Positions 1 to 12,100 of a stretch of 64,000 nt of DNA are shown here, in pieces (position 1 is the stretch's first letter; each line of letters begins with the position of its first letter). Position numbers and translations under genes: made by a program. Location of the stretch: NCBI GenBank assembly GCA_017506865.1, contig JAFCMP010000065.1, positions 186,001-250,000 of the forward strand. The letters are read 5' to 3'. The stretch is from Tribonema minus (lineage: Eukaryota; Sar; Xanthophyceae; Tribonematales; Tribonemataceae). The notes beneath the pieces were generated by a model. It searched no databases. It saw only the letters and a list, made by a program, of their open reading frames with translations, and had not been told where the DNA came from.

Positions 1-759
1 AGACAGAAGGCTCAGACTGGCCACCCTTTGCTGCGGCGAACCATTCTGTGCATGACTGGCATTGTTTCAGATGTTGAAAGCACGTGCTTCCGGCACGCTT
101 GCCGTCGTTCCTGAAGCCTGAAATGAATGCAGTGCCTTACATGGGTAAGTACAGTGCCTTCCATCGGTGAATTTCTGAGGTCTGGCTGCTGCTCCTGGCC
201 ATGCATGCAGAACCTTGTTCGTAAAGTGAGTGTGACAGCCAAAATGGGCACTTAATGAGCTCTACGTAGGCAGGTCGCGCTGTTGTGCTGTCAGATGAGC
301 TCTGCATAGGCCTGTCGCGCTGTTGTGCTGTATCTGTTCACTGCCAGCCTGGCATTGCGGGGACTGTTGAAGTGTGTACTTAGGCAGCATGTGAATACAT
401 GCATGAATATATGTATCGTGCAATGCACGTCCCTAGATCTGCAGGCCTTTCCCATTTGATTTGTGATGCGCACGAATTGTGTCAGAGACTGGCAGAGCAG
501 GAGCAGGACATACCAAGCGGCGAGAAACAAAGACTAGCGCGCTACTGTTCAATAACCCTGCCGCTAAAATTTACAAACAAAAGGCTACATGATGAAAGTA
601 CTGCTGATGGAAAACGTGCCGCGCATTTGCTCCACTTTGCGACATGACTGTTGCGCAGGAAAGTGGGTTGTCACTTATCGCAAAATCTTCAAGTTCTTCA
701 GCGCGAACCATCAAATAATGGTGCTCGCTGACCAGGACTCGAGTACATCATGTCCTTAC
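1..759. other. Left-edge non-coding stretch, probably intron 1 of the RanGAP-like gene
   Basis: This stretch lies 3' (minus strand) of the donor at 759/758 of the RanGAP-like first exon. I could find no second exon in any minus frame, so it is probably intron. It contains a 40-bp-period tandem duplication at about 252-333 (the unit includes gtcgcgctgttgtgctgt twice). Nothing else recognisable. Confidence 0.4.
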
Positions 760-954
760 CTCTGCTATTGCTCCTGCTGCGCCTTCATCATAAGACTTGT
801 TGGACAAGCAGATGCGAGTAATAGCCGTGTGGTCTCGGCCTGCCAGCGCCTTATCGACCAGTGCCTGAGCTGCTTCGGCTCCATTGACCAGCTCTCGCTT
901 GCCGTCATTCAGATTGAACAGGCATGTGCCGTCGCTATCAGTGAAGGCTGCCAT
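760..954 (-). CDS. RanGAP-like protein, first exon (partial gene)
   Basis: A 65-codon open exon begins with ATG at 954 and ends at GCAGAG|GTAAGG (donor from 759), phase 0. The peptide contains ICLSNKSYDEGAAGAIAE, which resembles the N-terminal segment of Ran GTPase-activating proteins (LSNKSY/F..AA..IA), preceded by a short charged stretch with FNLNDG. RanGAP stimulates GTP hydrolysis on Ran in the cytosol or at the nuclear envelope and normally continues into leucine-rich repeats. Those would lie to the left of the window. The family call rests on one short motif, so another protein with a similar N-terminus is possible. The splice donor and the protein-like composition make the exon itself fairly secure. 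Confidence 0.5.
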
Positions 955-1857
955 CCTTCACCTTCACTTCACGCTTGTGAACTGTGTACTTCACACCTCC
1001 TCTCGGAGTCCTCTGATCAATAACCTCAAGACTTCTTTGAACTTTGAACTTCCGCACTTGAAAGAACCTCCCTCTTGTTTGTAACCGTCCCCCACGTATT
1101 TCGGGCGCACTGCCCTGCTGCTGGGGGAACCAGCACCCGTCTTGACATTACATGCATGTCCTGCGAACCACTAAAAACAGCATCTGGCCATGACCATACT
1201 ACATGCACCATGCCAATCAATGACAAGTGTCACAGCTATGGTGTCCAAGGCTGGCACTCTGTTGCCACAACGAAAACAGACACTACAAAGAAACACGTGT
1301 TTTGCGCCGCACATCAAATACTGTCACCTTGTCTTCCATAACATTTCAGGGGGAAAAAAGCATTTTCAAGGCTTGCGGAGTCCGTATCTTACAGATGTGC
1401 GCTGCGTATCCATGCCAGCATTCAACGAGCAGCAAACAGTCAATGGTGGAATTTGTGATATTGATTTGTTGCTGAGTGGGCATGTCCATGCCGCTTCCAG
1501 TGTGATTCCAGTCTAAAATGCCTGCAGCAGCACCGCAGAAAGAGGCAAACCAGATAATGAGTGAGTGGCTGATCAAGCGTGGTGAATGAATGCACCACGT
1601 GCATACCTGCTGAACCAGGCAGTAGATCATGCATGCACCAAAGGAAAGCTGTAGCGTGCAAAGCAAGCACAGCCTGCTTTCAAGCTACCAAGGTGCCTCA
1701 ATGGCACGTTCCGCATCATACATCATGTTCCACATATGTACAGTCTCGCCTCGCAAACACATGCAAAGCGACCCTTCATTGCCATTGGATTGAAGGACCC
1801 TTGACCACCAGTTTGTCATTTAATGCCTATGCCTCCCACCTGTGTATTGCGCCGCGC
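955..1857. other. Intergenic spacer between SDR 3' end and RanGAP-like 5' end
   Basis: About 0.9 kb without a supportable gene. It must hold the 3' UTR of the SDR gene (stop at 1858) and the promoter of the RanGAP-like gene (start at 954). No clear TATA box or repeat was seen. The open frames here overlap on both strands and show no family features. Confidence 0.5.
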
Positions 1858-4800
1858 TTATAGCGGGAACGCCTCTGCCTTGGACGCGTCGCCGAAGGAG
1901 GACGGAATGGAAGGGTCTACAGCCGTGAACACCTTCTTGTGCGTGCCGTCGTTGTCCAGCGCCCGCACAACCACGTCCGCAACCTGCAACAGACAATCGA
2001 GCAAGCTGCATGAGTAGAGTTTATTCACTTTCAATTGGGGCGCAACAAGGCCCTGCATTAGTACGCCACGTGCCGGTTCAACGAACGCTGATGGCACGCT
2101 TCATGGGGTTATGAGTGACACTAGAAGTCCTGTGACGATCGATTCAATTGACTGATGAATGACTTGAGATCGCCTCAGTATTTGACGCATCTCGCTTAAA
2201 CACGCCGATTGGCATGGGTCTCAAGCTTTTATGTAAGCCCTGTACGACATACCAAATGGTGCGCTCTGAAGACATTATCATGTTGAGCAGCAGAGCCACC
2301 TTTACCACCAATAGCAGGCTGTCAAGCACGATAGATCTTGAAGTGCACGTGTGGGTTTGGGCATCAGTGCTCAACAGCTTACGATTCGCGCTGGTAAGAA
2401 TGGTAGCTGCACACCGTTGCTCCATCCTTGTCCTCATCCCCCATCCGACCACCAAGTGTCATTCGCACAGAGCTCGCCCCAAACCAATTCCTGCGAGCCC
2501 GCCACACCCATGCCACTACATATAACTGGACTAATCAGTCCTAGTAGACCTAACCCTAACCCTTAGCCCGCCACTCACGTCTGCGCGCCGGACCAGATTA
2601 GTCAGCCCTAGTAGACCTATGTAACCCTAAGCTAAGCACTCACGTCCGCGCGCCGGATGATCCCCGCTATGGTCTTGTTCTCCGTCAGGATCGCCTTGCC
2701 GGTGCCCTCCGCCGTCTGCAGCCCCCCCGGGCGGATGATGGTCCAGAAGGCGTTGGTGTAGTACTTCTGCAGCATCTTCTCCGCCTTGGTCTTGGCGACC
2801 AGCGCCTTCTCCAGCGACGTGTATACCTACGGTAGGTAGGTACGTGGGTAGGTAAGCGGGTTCATATATGACATAGACATGCCAAAGGTTTATACTGAAG
2901 TACATTCATGCCACAAACATGGCTTGATATACACGACTCAAAGTTCGGCATGTGGGCGAGCGCCCAGATACCAGTATGCAGCAACACTGCTGCTGATAGT
3001 AATGGCGGCGATGCATTGCGCCTGAAAAATAGCTTTGCATCGGCAAACCTTTTAAGAATAAACAAAATTTGTACTGCCGTTGGCGACCATGGGGCGTTGC
3101 CGCAATTCGTGCTCCTGACCTGAAACCGCACATATCATCTTCATGAATTCATGATGACAGACACCAAATGTTTGTGTGCAATGTGCATCCGGTCACTGAC
3201 GCCATCGCTTCACCGGATGCTAGCGACCACAATGCTTGCACCATGACATCTTGTCATGCTGACGCCTACATTGATGAAAATCACTGCTGACCGTGAATGC
3301 CGACCCGTGCCTGGCCTCGCGGCTGGCTGCGCTGGTGATGCGCAACTCAGACGCCGACACATAAACTGCCATTGGTATTGTCACACACACATTTGATCGG
3401 CAACGGCGGTTGCGCAATGAATTGCTTAAGTGTCGACGTCCTGCCCCCCCTCCCCCTCTTCCCCTCCCCCTCTTTCCCCCCCCGCCCTCCGCGCGCTGCC
3501 CCGCACTCGCAAAGGCTGAACTGGTCGCTGATGGCACCACGGCTGCTTTATTTACTTCCAATTTGTGGTCGTCATCAGATCCACTGAGTCGTTGCTATAC
3601 AACGGATTGATTGGTCACTGATGGCGCCACGGCCGTTTCATCGGATCACCGTCTTATCAGTACTGTTGCATTCACTCATGATCGTGATGGTTTTACTCGC
3701 TCATCACATAAGCACGCACGCGGCCGCTGATTGCGCCGCGGGGCATTGATGGCGCCACTGCTGTTTCATTCATGATCAACTCATGATAACGGTTGACAAT
3801 GCACTCATTCATCACTGATCACCGCACCTGATTGCTGATGATGGCTGCACCTAGGATAAAGCTTGTGATTGTATTGCTTCATCCACAAGTAATGACGCAC
3901 AGCTGGTTGCTGGTGGCGCCACAGCTTTTGTACTCATTTTCAACTCACGAACTTGCTTGAACTCACCCATGACCGTGGTTCAATTCACTCCACGGCCCTC
4001 ACACTCGTTTTCCACTCACAATCTTGATTGAATTCACTCATGATCATGGCTGATTTCACTCGATGACCGATTACATATTCACACCTGGTCGCTGATGGCG
4101 CCGCGGCTGTCCCCGCACCCCACGCTCGTGACCAGTATGACCCTGGTGACCCCCAGAATGCCCGCAGACTCAATGACGTTGCGGTTCCCCTCGTAGTCCA
4201 CACGGTTCTCCCCCGAGGACCCCCCCAGCGTGGTGATGGCCGCGTCGCAGCCGTCCAGGGCCCCCTGCGCATACATGAGGCCCATTCACAGCACAATGTT
4301 AGTCACATAAGAGCATCATAGCATACATGAACTGGAATCACAGTACTTCCAAGTATATGAATACATACATTTGGACCTCACATTGAAATCACGGTACTTA
4401 GATAGCCACTTCACAGTGCTATATTGGTGACACAGAAGCGCCACAGCCGTCCAGGGCCCCTGCGCATACATGAGGTTCATTCACAGCACACTATATTGGT
4501 GACATAAGAGCATCATATGTAGCTGTCCAGGGCCCCCTGCGCGTACATGAGGCCAATTCACAGCATTATACTGGTGACGTAGGAGCGTCATAGCCATCCA
4601 GGGCCCCCTGTGCATACATGAGGCCCAAGCACACTACGTTGGTGACACAAGAGCTTGCTTCGCAGTGCTGCGCGTGCGTGAGGCCAACTCAGAGCATTGT
4701 ATTTGTGGCAAAACAGCATACTTGACAGTATACGGCATATCGTACATGTGAATTGTACATACGCATCAGCTGTCAAATCCCGGCCTTGCCATGCCCAGTG

Positions 4801-7190
4801 CTGCTTCCCATTGCGTGGCTTTGAGTCAGTCTGTACACTGATAGGTTAGAGCGCACCAGTAACAAAACGCAGCAGAGGTTTGAACCGTGGGTTGAACTAT
4901 GGTATGCTTTGAGGACCTCACTCATATTCTAGTGTTTGATTCAGTATCAGCACGCATTAGTTACAAATGATACATGATGACTTGAGGGTACGCAATACTG
5001 GCCGTTACATTACAATTGTATTTCTCTTCATGCTCCTGGTACAAACCACGATTTGTACTTCTGGTCTGGCGTGACACCTACGCTGGCGCCTGCGGGCTGC
5101 CTGCGGCAGTTCTGCCTTCTCAACCAGTGTACTTCGTGTGTGCCGTTTTCCACTGCTTATGAGCCTACGGCTTCGGGGTCTTCTACTCACGCCTCCTTTC
5201 ACTTCAAGGCTGCAAGTTGGCTGTGCACTGGGAGGGGGCTGACAGCACACTGGCAATGCTGACTGACATAATGCCACTGTCTTACTGCATGTCAATATCA
5301 TCACAAGCAGGCAATCGATTCGAGAATACTAGCGCTACATGTATGCGCTGAGCGACTCTGGGCCACTGCTTCAGACTGAATCATACATGTGACTCTTACA
5401 GTCAGCCTCAGCTTGCGACACACACACCACAGTGCAGAGCACCAACACAATTGCAGCAAGTACCTCAACGCCCTTCAAGTCCAACGCGTCCACCATCACA
5501 GCCGTCACGCCTGCAACTCCCAGCACCACACGCAGCCGAGCAACGCAATGCAAGTGAGCACAAAGGGCCTGGCACGTGCACAATACTTCAAGTGTGAAGT
5601 AGTGGCAGGAATGCCGGTTTACATTATCATGGTTAAAAATGGGTAATCTTGCGGAATAAAACTTGTATGTGTGAGTTGAAACACTGACAAGGTTCAGAAC
5701 CCATTGAGTGCCAGCGAATCCATTGCAATGCGCACTGATCTTAAGAAGGATTATGACATCAGCGCAGAAGACAACATAGTTGCCATGTCTTAGTGATCCC
5801 CAAGATGTCAGTTGAAGTTGCAGTGGTCCACATGCTGTAGCTGCAATTGATGCAATGCGTGCATTGATGCACTACCGAAGCTCTGCAAATGAAACGTGAG
5901 GAAGCTTCGAAACGCAAATGAGCGCATCATGCTGCTGCTGAGCGCATCATGCTGCTGCTGTGCAAAACGGGCGCTGCGCATCACACTCGTGCATGAAGTA
6001 TGTTGATGCCAGGCTCTTAACCGGAAGGGCGTTGCCTTGCGTTGCCTTGCAGTGGTTCTCTACACAGAAGCGGTCTGAGCTTACGATTTTATGTGCTTCG
6101 CACGGAGGACCCAAGGCGGTCAAAATTCAACGCGTTGACACAACATTTTCAACTGAAACCAGTGCCGTTGTACGAAGTACATCAGTTCTTCGTAAACGAC
6201 GAGACTGTGGCTCATGCTTCAGCATCAACTGCTGAGACAAAAATCGGTTTGCACACACTGCAGCTTGTGTGTATGTGTGACAGCAATAAACAAATTCTGC
6301 TGTTGGAGTCAAATTGTGTTTTCAGAGTCAGTGCATACATGAGATTAAACATTACCCATGTGTTCAATCAATCACAATCGTTCTTGCTATGCATCAAGTG
6401 TGCTTGTTGCATGATGTGCATCAAATCAGGTGCTTGGGCCCTTGATTTCCCAACATCCAGCTCATCGTATGAAAACGACAACATGTGATGGCTTTCTGCG
6501 TAAGCCCTCACGTGAGTCGAATGCGTTGTACATGCTTACCCTCTATTGCGTTCAGCTCCTCCAGCGCATCCTCCCTGCGCACTATCGCCACCACCTGCTT
6601 GCCCTTGCTCACAAGCTGGTTTACCACCTCCCTGCCCACGCCGCTGGAGCCGCCAGCCACAAACACCTTGTTGTAGGCCATGCTAAGGCTGCTGGAGCTG
6701 CGGGCCGTCCGCGCCACTCTGCACAGGGCACATTGCGCGCATCCGGGTTTGTATGAGTCGTAAACAGCCATCCCAAGTTGGGTTGCATTGCATCATCAGC
6801 TGTTGTCGAAAAAGCCACCGAGGCGTATCATTTGCATTGCATGACGAACAACACCGCGGCGTCGCAGCTGCACACAGCGTATACTTAGCTGCGTGCGCCA
6901 TGCACAGCAGAAGCATGCACGAGGTGCAGTGCTGCACACTCCGATATGCACACACAGTGACACCAGCGCACAGACTTGTTGGAGCTTGATGGTCTGCATC
7001 GGGCAGCAGGCATTCAATATTCACACTGCACAGGTTTGCAGCTCTTGCACGAGAGCGCGTGGTCACATGTACTTGTCGCATGTCATTTTGCATGTTCCAC
7101 GCCAAGTGCAACTTACGACATTGGAGCCAGGAACGCCTCGACGCAGCTGACCGCAGCCAGCGCGGAGACGCACACGAACAGGCTCCTCAT
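1858..7190 (-). CDS. Plastid-targeted atypical short-chain dehydrogenase (NAD(P)-binding), 6 exons
   Basis: Minus-strand exons: 7190-7117, 6718-6540, 5510-5464, 4264-4085, 2826-2644 and 1983-1858. They give 789 nt, 262 residues, with all phases closing and all introns GT-AG. Exon 1 encodes a signal peptide (MRSLFVCVSALAAVSCVEA) followed by FLAP, so Phe20 lies at the predicted +1 position as in the heterokont ASAFAP plastid signature. A Ser/Arg-rich stretch (26-37) follows as transit peptide. The Rossmann dinucleotide motif GGSSGVG is at 47-53, then VDALDLKGVE, TTLGGSSGEN, VTSVGCGDSRG and IIRPGGL, typical of NmrA/NAD(P)H-binding atypical SDRs (PF13460 type). Substrate unknown. Exon 3 is only 47 nt. 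The mature-like Met38 is a possible second start. The stop is TAA. Confidence 0.9.
2551..2566. repeat. Interstitial telomere-like repeat (CCCTAA)2
   Basis: taaccctaaccctta in SDR intron 5. Further short (TTAGGG)n tracts are at 24334-24350, 28794-28810 and 55268-55279. They are too short to be a chromosome end but fit a TTAGGG-telomere organism. Confidence 0.7.
2571..2662. repeat. Two-copy duplication of the SDR exon 5 donor edge
   Basis: The sequence around the exon 5 donor (cactcacgtccgcgcgccgga at 2637) recurs about 66 bp away at 2571 as cactcacgtctgcgcgccgga. The surrounding intron (agtcctagtagaccta) is duplicated too. The extra copy lies in the intron and keeps the GTGAGT. Confidence 0.75.
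4241..4690. repeat. Tandem array of the SDR exon 4 acceptor (4 copies plus a fragment)
   Basis: The acceptor and first codons of exon 4 (read on the plus strand as gtccagggccccctgcgcat followed by acatgaggcc) are repeated at about 4250, 4448, 4518 and 4592, with a decayed remnant near 4665. Each repeat includes flanking intron (cattcacagca, gtgacataagagc). All four keep the AG. Only the 4264 copy continues into the open reading frame. Confidence 0.85.
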
Positions 7191-7493
7191 CCTGCTGCCG
7201 CCTGTGATGTTGGATTGGATGCTTCGAGCTGTGTGCCACAGGGCGGATGCCAAGGTAGGTAGGTATTGGTGTGGCGCACGAAGGAAAGAAGTTGAAGTTG
7301 AGCTTTCGAGAGAAGAGATGTGTGTAGCATGATATTTTTGATGGTCCCATCCTGTATGAACATGTGATCTAGTCTCTGCCAGCAGTGAACTTTCATGCCA
7401 CAGCCACCCGCCCCAAATGCGTGACGGTGCGAAATGCGCCCGTGGCTGTGCCACAGCATGGAAACGCATTGCTGAGCTGTGCCGCCTCTCCCA

Positions 7494-8898
7494 TCACCGC
7501 AGCATCAACGCCCACAGCGCCATGCCCACCGCCGCGCCGACCGTCGTGTTGACAAAGTTGATGACCTCGTTCGTCAGCCACGCCGTCTTCCCCTGTGTCG
7601 TCGCCCCCAGCACGCTCTCCACGTTGCACGCCACAAACGCCGCCACCGCGCAGACGCCTATGGCGCTCGCCGGCATCAGCCCTATCGCCGCGGCGTACCA
7701 CGCAATGATGAGCGACCCCCCCACCCCTGCCGCGGTGCCCTCCAGCGACACCGCCCCCTCCGTCCCTGCGGGCACCGGCCGCAGCGTCGTGATGAGGTAC
7801 GTCGTGCGCCCGTACGCCTTGCCGATCTCGCTCGCGAACGTGTCGCCGAGCTTGGTGGCGAGGCTCGCGGCATAGCCGACGCGCAGCAGCGCCGCGCGCT
7901 GCGGCCACACAACGCACGCCAGCGCGCACGCCGCGCCCGTCGCCGCGCTGCCCCACACGTTCTCGGGGCCGCGCCGCCCGCCGCGGCCCTCCGCTATGCC
8001 GCGCGCCGTTTTCTCCGCCATCTTGACCTTGGTGACCGCCGAGCCTGTGCCGTTTGGTGAGGCGTAACGGCGGTGTTGAGTGTGAAGTATGTGTGCGCGC
8101 GCAGTGGAGGCTGGTTTCGGGTTTGTGGGGAGCGGCTATATATCGCTGCAGATGATGGCTGGCATGTCGGCTGTACGGTGCGAAGCGCAGCTGCTGCAGT
8201 CCGTGTCCGTGTATTTGACATGTCGGTCACACTGTGAATCAGGCGACCGCAGATAAATTTGAACTGAGCAGACAGCGCACGAAACCGTACTCGGTAGCTA
8301 TCAGAAGCGCATGAAGCATCCACAGACACATTGTTCATCATTCGTCCTGAGGACTTCACGTTGTTTATCTTCTGAAGTGAATCCCTCATGTTCTGCATAC
8401 ATCACATGGTCTTTTGTGACATCAACCGTGTGACATTGGCTTTTAAAACGTTGAAGTTTCGTGCACAAACGTACCTGCGAGCAAGTAGAGCACACAGGTG
8501 GTCCATCCCCTCCAGCCCAGTGCGTACCACAGTATGTTACCCAGCACGTATGCGTGCGCCGCTCCTTGAGGGGTCAAAAGCTTCTCAGCTTTGCCTGATC
8601 CAATGAACAGGCCGAACCCAACGCTGTTAATCGTGAGAGCCTCCATGGCGGCGTTGGGCAGGAACGGCAGCAGCGTCATTGAAGTTGCTGTTGGTCTGCG
8701 CCTGGCTGCATCGCCGTTCGCAGCAACGCTCCATCCATTGCGCGGCCCCAGGGCGTCAACAGCGGCACGGCGGACTGAGGGCGCCAAGCTCTGCGGCGCG
8801 AAAGCGCAGGTGCGAATGCCGCTGCTGCCGATGACATGCAGTGCTGAAGTGCTGCTGCAAGCTGAGAGCACAGCCACGATGGCCAGGAAGGCGCGCAT
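7494..8898 (-). CDS. DUF92 family integral membrane protein, VTE6-like (phytyl-phosphate kinase candidate), 2 exons
   Basis: Exons 8898-8475 and 8044-7494 give 975 nt, 324 residues, phase 1 intron, GTACGT donor and CACAG acceptor, stop TGA. I chose Met at 8898 rather than 9003 because it begins a hydrophobic signal peptide (MRAFLAIVAVLSACSSTSA), followed by TCAFAPQS that resembles a plastid-entry motif. The body carries the DUF92 signature: VTKVKMAEKTARGIAE, RRGPENVWGSAA, GDTFASEIGKAYGRTTYLIT and GTEGAVSLEGTAAG, with several membrane helices. In plants the DUF92 protein VTE6 phosphorylates phytyl phosphate in the chloroplast envelope for tocopherol synthesis. That role here is inferred from the family. 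The gene is divergent from the FNT gene. Confidence 0.9.
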
Positions 8899-9143
8899 GA
8901 GGCCACCGCTTTGCACTGTCAGGTGCAGATGGGTCGGCCACACCAGCTGCCTGCACGAGCAACTGGTAGAATCGGATGCATGCACTTCAAGATTTTGTCG
9001 CACTTCAAGTTTGTCGTGAATTCATAGTGAATTCATGAATAATTCACGTCCGAAACGTTTGAGTCGTTCATCAGGTGGAGAGGAGTGAAGGTCTTGACAG
9101 CTTGCGCCGACGTCGTGCCTGCCTTGCACAGTCAAATATCAGC
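8899..9143. promoter_or_regulatory. Divergent promoter region between DUF92 and FNT genes
   Basis: A 245-bp spacer separates two oppositely oriented start codons (8898 minus, 9144 plus). It contains a small cluster of direct repeats: gcacttcaag at 8982 and cacttcaagt at 9001, then gtgaattcat twice (9016-9036). The ACTTCAAG element is one of the over-represented motifs of the window. No TATA box is evident. Confidence 0.45.
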
Positions 9144-12100
9144 ATGGGACGCTCGACTGCTGCACGATGTCTGCTGCTGGCAGCATGTGTCGGTCAATGT
9201 GCCAAAGGTCTGCTTTCTGCAAGACCAGCCTTGACGGCACGGGGAGTCGCGCTGAGAGCCACACGGATGAGCCTGGCGGAGCCGCTGCGGAAAGAGATCG
9301 TCACCGAGCCAGCTGTAGTCAGCTCTGTCGGACGTCCTAAGTCGCCATTTGCTGACCCACCCGTGAGTCAAGCAGCACCTTCAATTTGTGGATTTGCCAG
9401 TTTCTTGAGCTACCGTAGTAGACATGGACACATTGCTATCAACTCAGGCTGCGTCTTACTGTGCAGGAAGTTCATCGACGACTGTGTTACGCCATCAGAG
9501 GCATTGAATTCTTCATCCACGCACTGATTAGATTAAGTTGATGTTTCGCGGTTCGTGGCGGTGCGTGCAGGCTCAAGTAAACCTTTCTCGGGTTGGCTCG
9601 TAGGGCGTCATGATATGATAGCTTTTCATGTGCTGTTCGTGCTGTTCACCTCGAACCCGTCCTAGCCAAGAACCCGTCCTAGCCAATCACTACTCGCACT
9701 TCAAATTTGGTAGACTCTTCAATCTGACTTTAACAACATGGTTGCCTTTGGGCTCTCATTTGTGTTCACGGCACTGTCCTGATTGGCCCCCACAGGCACA
9801 TACCGGCATCCTCACGCCCTGCGAGCTTTACGCCAATGTGGTGGCCATGGGGCAGCGCAAGGCCAAGCTCGTCACCAACGAGCCCAAGAAGACTCTGATC
9901 CTGGGGGTCTTGGCGGGCGCCTACATCAGTGTAGGTGAGAAACACCATGGTGAAATTGCAGCTGTATAGGTAGTTCACCTACTGTTACTTCAAGTGTTGC
10001 TTTAAGTCATAAGCGATCAACGCATTTCAGCGCGCACATATCATGGCCGCCGTGGGCATTTCGAAGCGATGCTCAAGTGTGTGCATCAATAAGCGATATT
10101 GTTGATCCCATGCTGCCGCCGGGATCACTCAAAAACCTCTTTGTCTGCGGGGCAAACTTGTGATCACGCAAACAACGTTTTATTCCAGCTTGCACTTGAA
10201 GTACGATATTATTCTGGTGCCACATTGATAACTCACACGCAATTTTAAATGCCACCAAACATGACAATGTGCCCTGTAATTTCCGTGTTCGTGCACAGGC
10301 GCGCTGCTGGCACTGACGATTGGCGCCAACTGCCCGGGGCTGGTGGGGAGCAACCAAGGGCTGCAGCGGCTCATTTATGGCGCAATCGGACTGCCTTTTG
10401 GATTGTTCTTTACTCTGGTGAGGTCACGCTTGCTATGGCCGTTTCCGCCTGCAGTGGTCAAGACCGTCGGCTTCCTAGTTGTTTCTTTGTAATTTGGGCA
10501 CAAGGACGCTTGGCGCGATCGGAGAATTGCACTTGAAAATTTTGTGAGGTACATCAGTAACTTCAGCCGCAGTTTTGAATTTGGGCGTGTCATCACGTGA
10601 CAAAACATTACCCTATTGCTGAAAAAGCAGTACCAATTCATCAAAGTGTTGTTTTTTGCTGCAGAACGTGATTTTGACTATACCGTGTGACAGAATGTTG
10701 ACTGTAACGGGTCAGCAATCACCGGTGAGCACTGCCAGCTTGCCTGACTTTCTGTGTTGAAGTGTCACGAAGCACATCTGCTGGCAGAGCATGCACGGTG
10801 CTCCACACTTGAAGTTTTGAAGCAGCAAGTGTGGGCCCTTGTGGTGAGGCTGGCACTCATCAGAATGTTCAATAGCTTGCTGGCATCAATGCGCTGGCGC
10901 CAATTGCAAAGCCCGCAGCGGATTCGAAGTCGTACTGACTTTAATCAGACTTCTGCTACCGTGAACTGCCATCGTGAACTGGTTGCTGTTAAATACGTTT
11001 GCACAGATGTAACGGTTGAACACAGCTGCAGTCAACACAAGTACAACTGAGTGTGAGGCACTGCACGCACCAGCCTTTGCACATTCATCGGCAAGTGTAT
11101 GTATGTATGAATGGCAGTGTTGTCACAAGGCGGTGGGCTTTTAACCCATGGCTAAGGATAGTAAGAGGTGGCCCAGATTGCTCACATCCTCCTTATTGTC
11201 TGTTGACGTGTTGAAGTATATGCAGATGACGCATCTGACAGTTACATTGCCCATTTCCATGATGGTGGAAGCTATCTCACGCCTGCATGCCATTCACTCT
11301 GCAACTGTCTCGGCACGAAAATTGCTGATTTCCTGGGGGATTTTTTTGGTGGCATCCTTCATCTGCGTGCAGGTGTGCGGTGGCGAGCTGTTCACGGGCA
11401 ACACGGCGGCCATGATGGCGGCAGTGCTGGAGAAGCGCGCCACCGTCAAACAGGTGTGTAGCTACATTATGTATGTTTCATGAGTACATTGACGCGTCGC
11501 ATGCATGCAGCTGTATGCATGGTAAATTTTGAAAGGCATGTGTGCACCTGAACATTCGGGAAGTACGGCGAATGCGAGAAGCGCGCCACTGTCAAACAGG
11601 TGTGTATACCTACATACCCTTTGGTGCTGTATCACGAGCACATTGGGTAGTCAGTTGTAGACTGCATGTACCTTTGGTACAGGTTGAAAGTTTGGCAAGC
11701 TTGCAGCATCGGATGCGTGCGTGCGTCTTGTCACACACAAAAAAAACAACGGTGCACTTGCAATGACAACGGTGCACTTGCAATGACAACGCCCTTGCTT
11801 GCGGATCGTTCCAGTTGGTGCTAGTCTCTGTTTGACCTCTGCCCTGACCATACCTCTCTCCATGCCATCTGCAAGTGAGAACGTTGTGCTTCAGTGCAGA
11901 ATTGAGTGTTCTATTCGATGTGCATCCACGCCGTTACGTTGACACTGCAAGTGTCATGTGTTGTTCTGAAAAGAAAACGCGCACCATTTCGAAATTGCTG
12001 GAGGTCCTTTCGGTACTTGCATGCTTGCACGGGAATCTCCTCGCACGCTCGCGCATTGCAACCGCTGCTCGACATCACCGCTCAGAAACCCTCTACTTCC

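Noticed and set aside
4860-4900. Possible tRNA T-arm (ggtttgaaccgtgg)
   Set aside because: No matching acceptor, D or anticodon arm could be folded around it.
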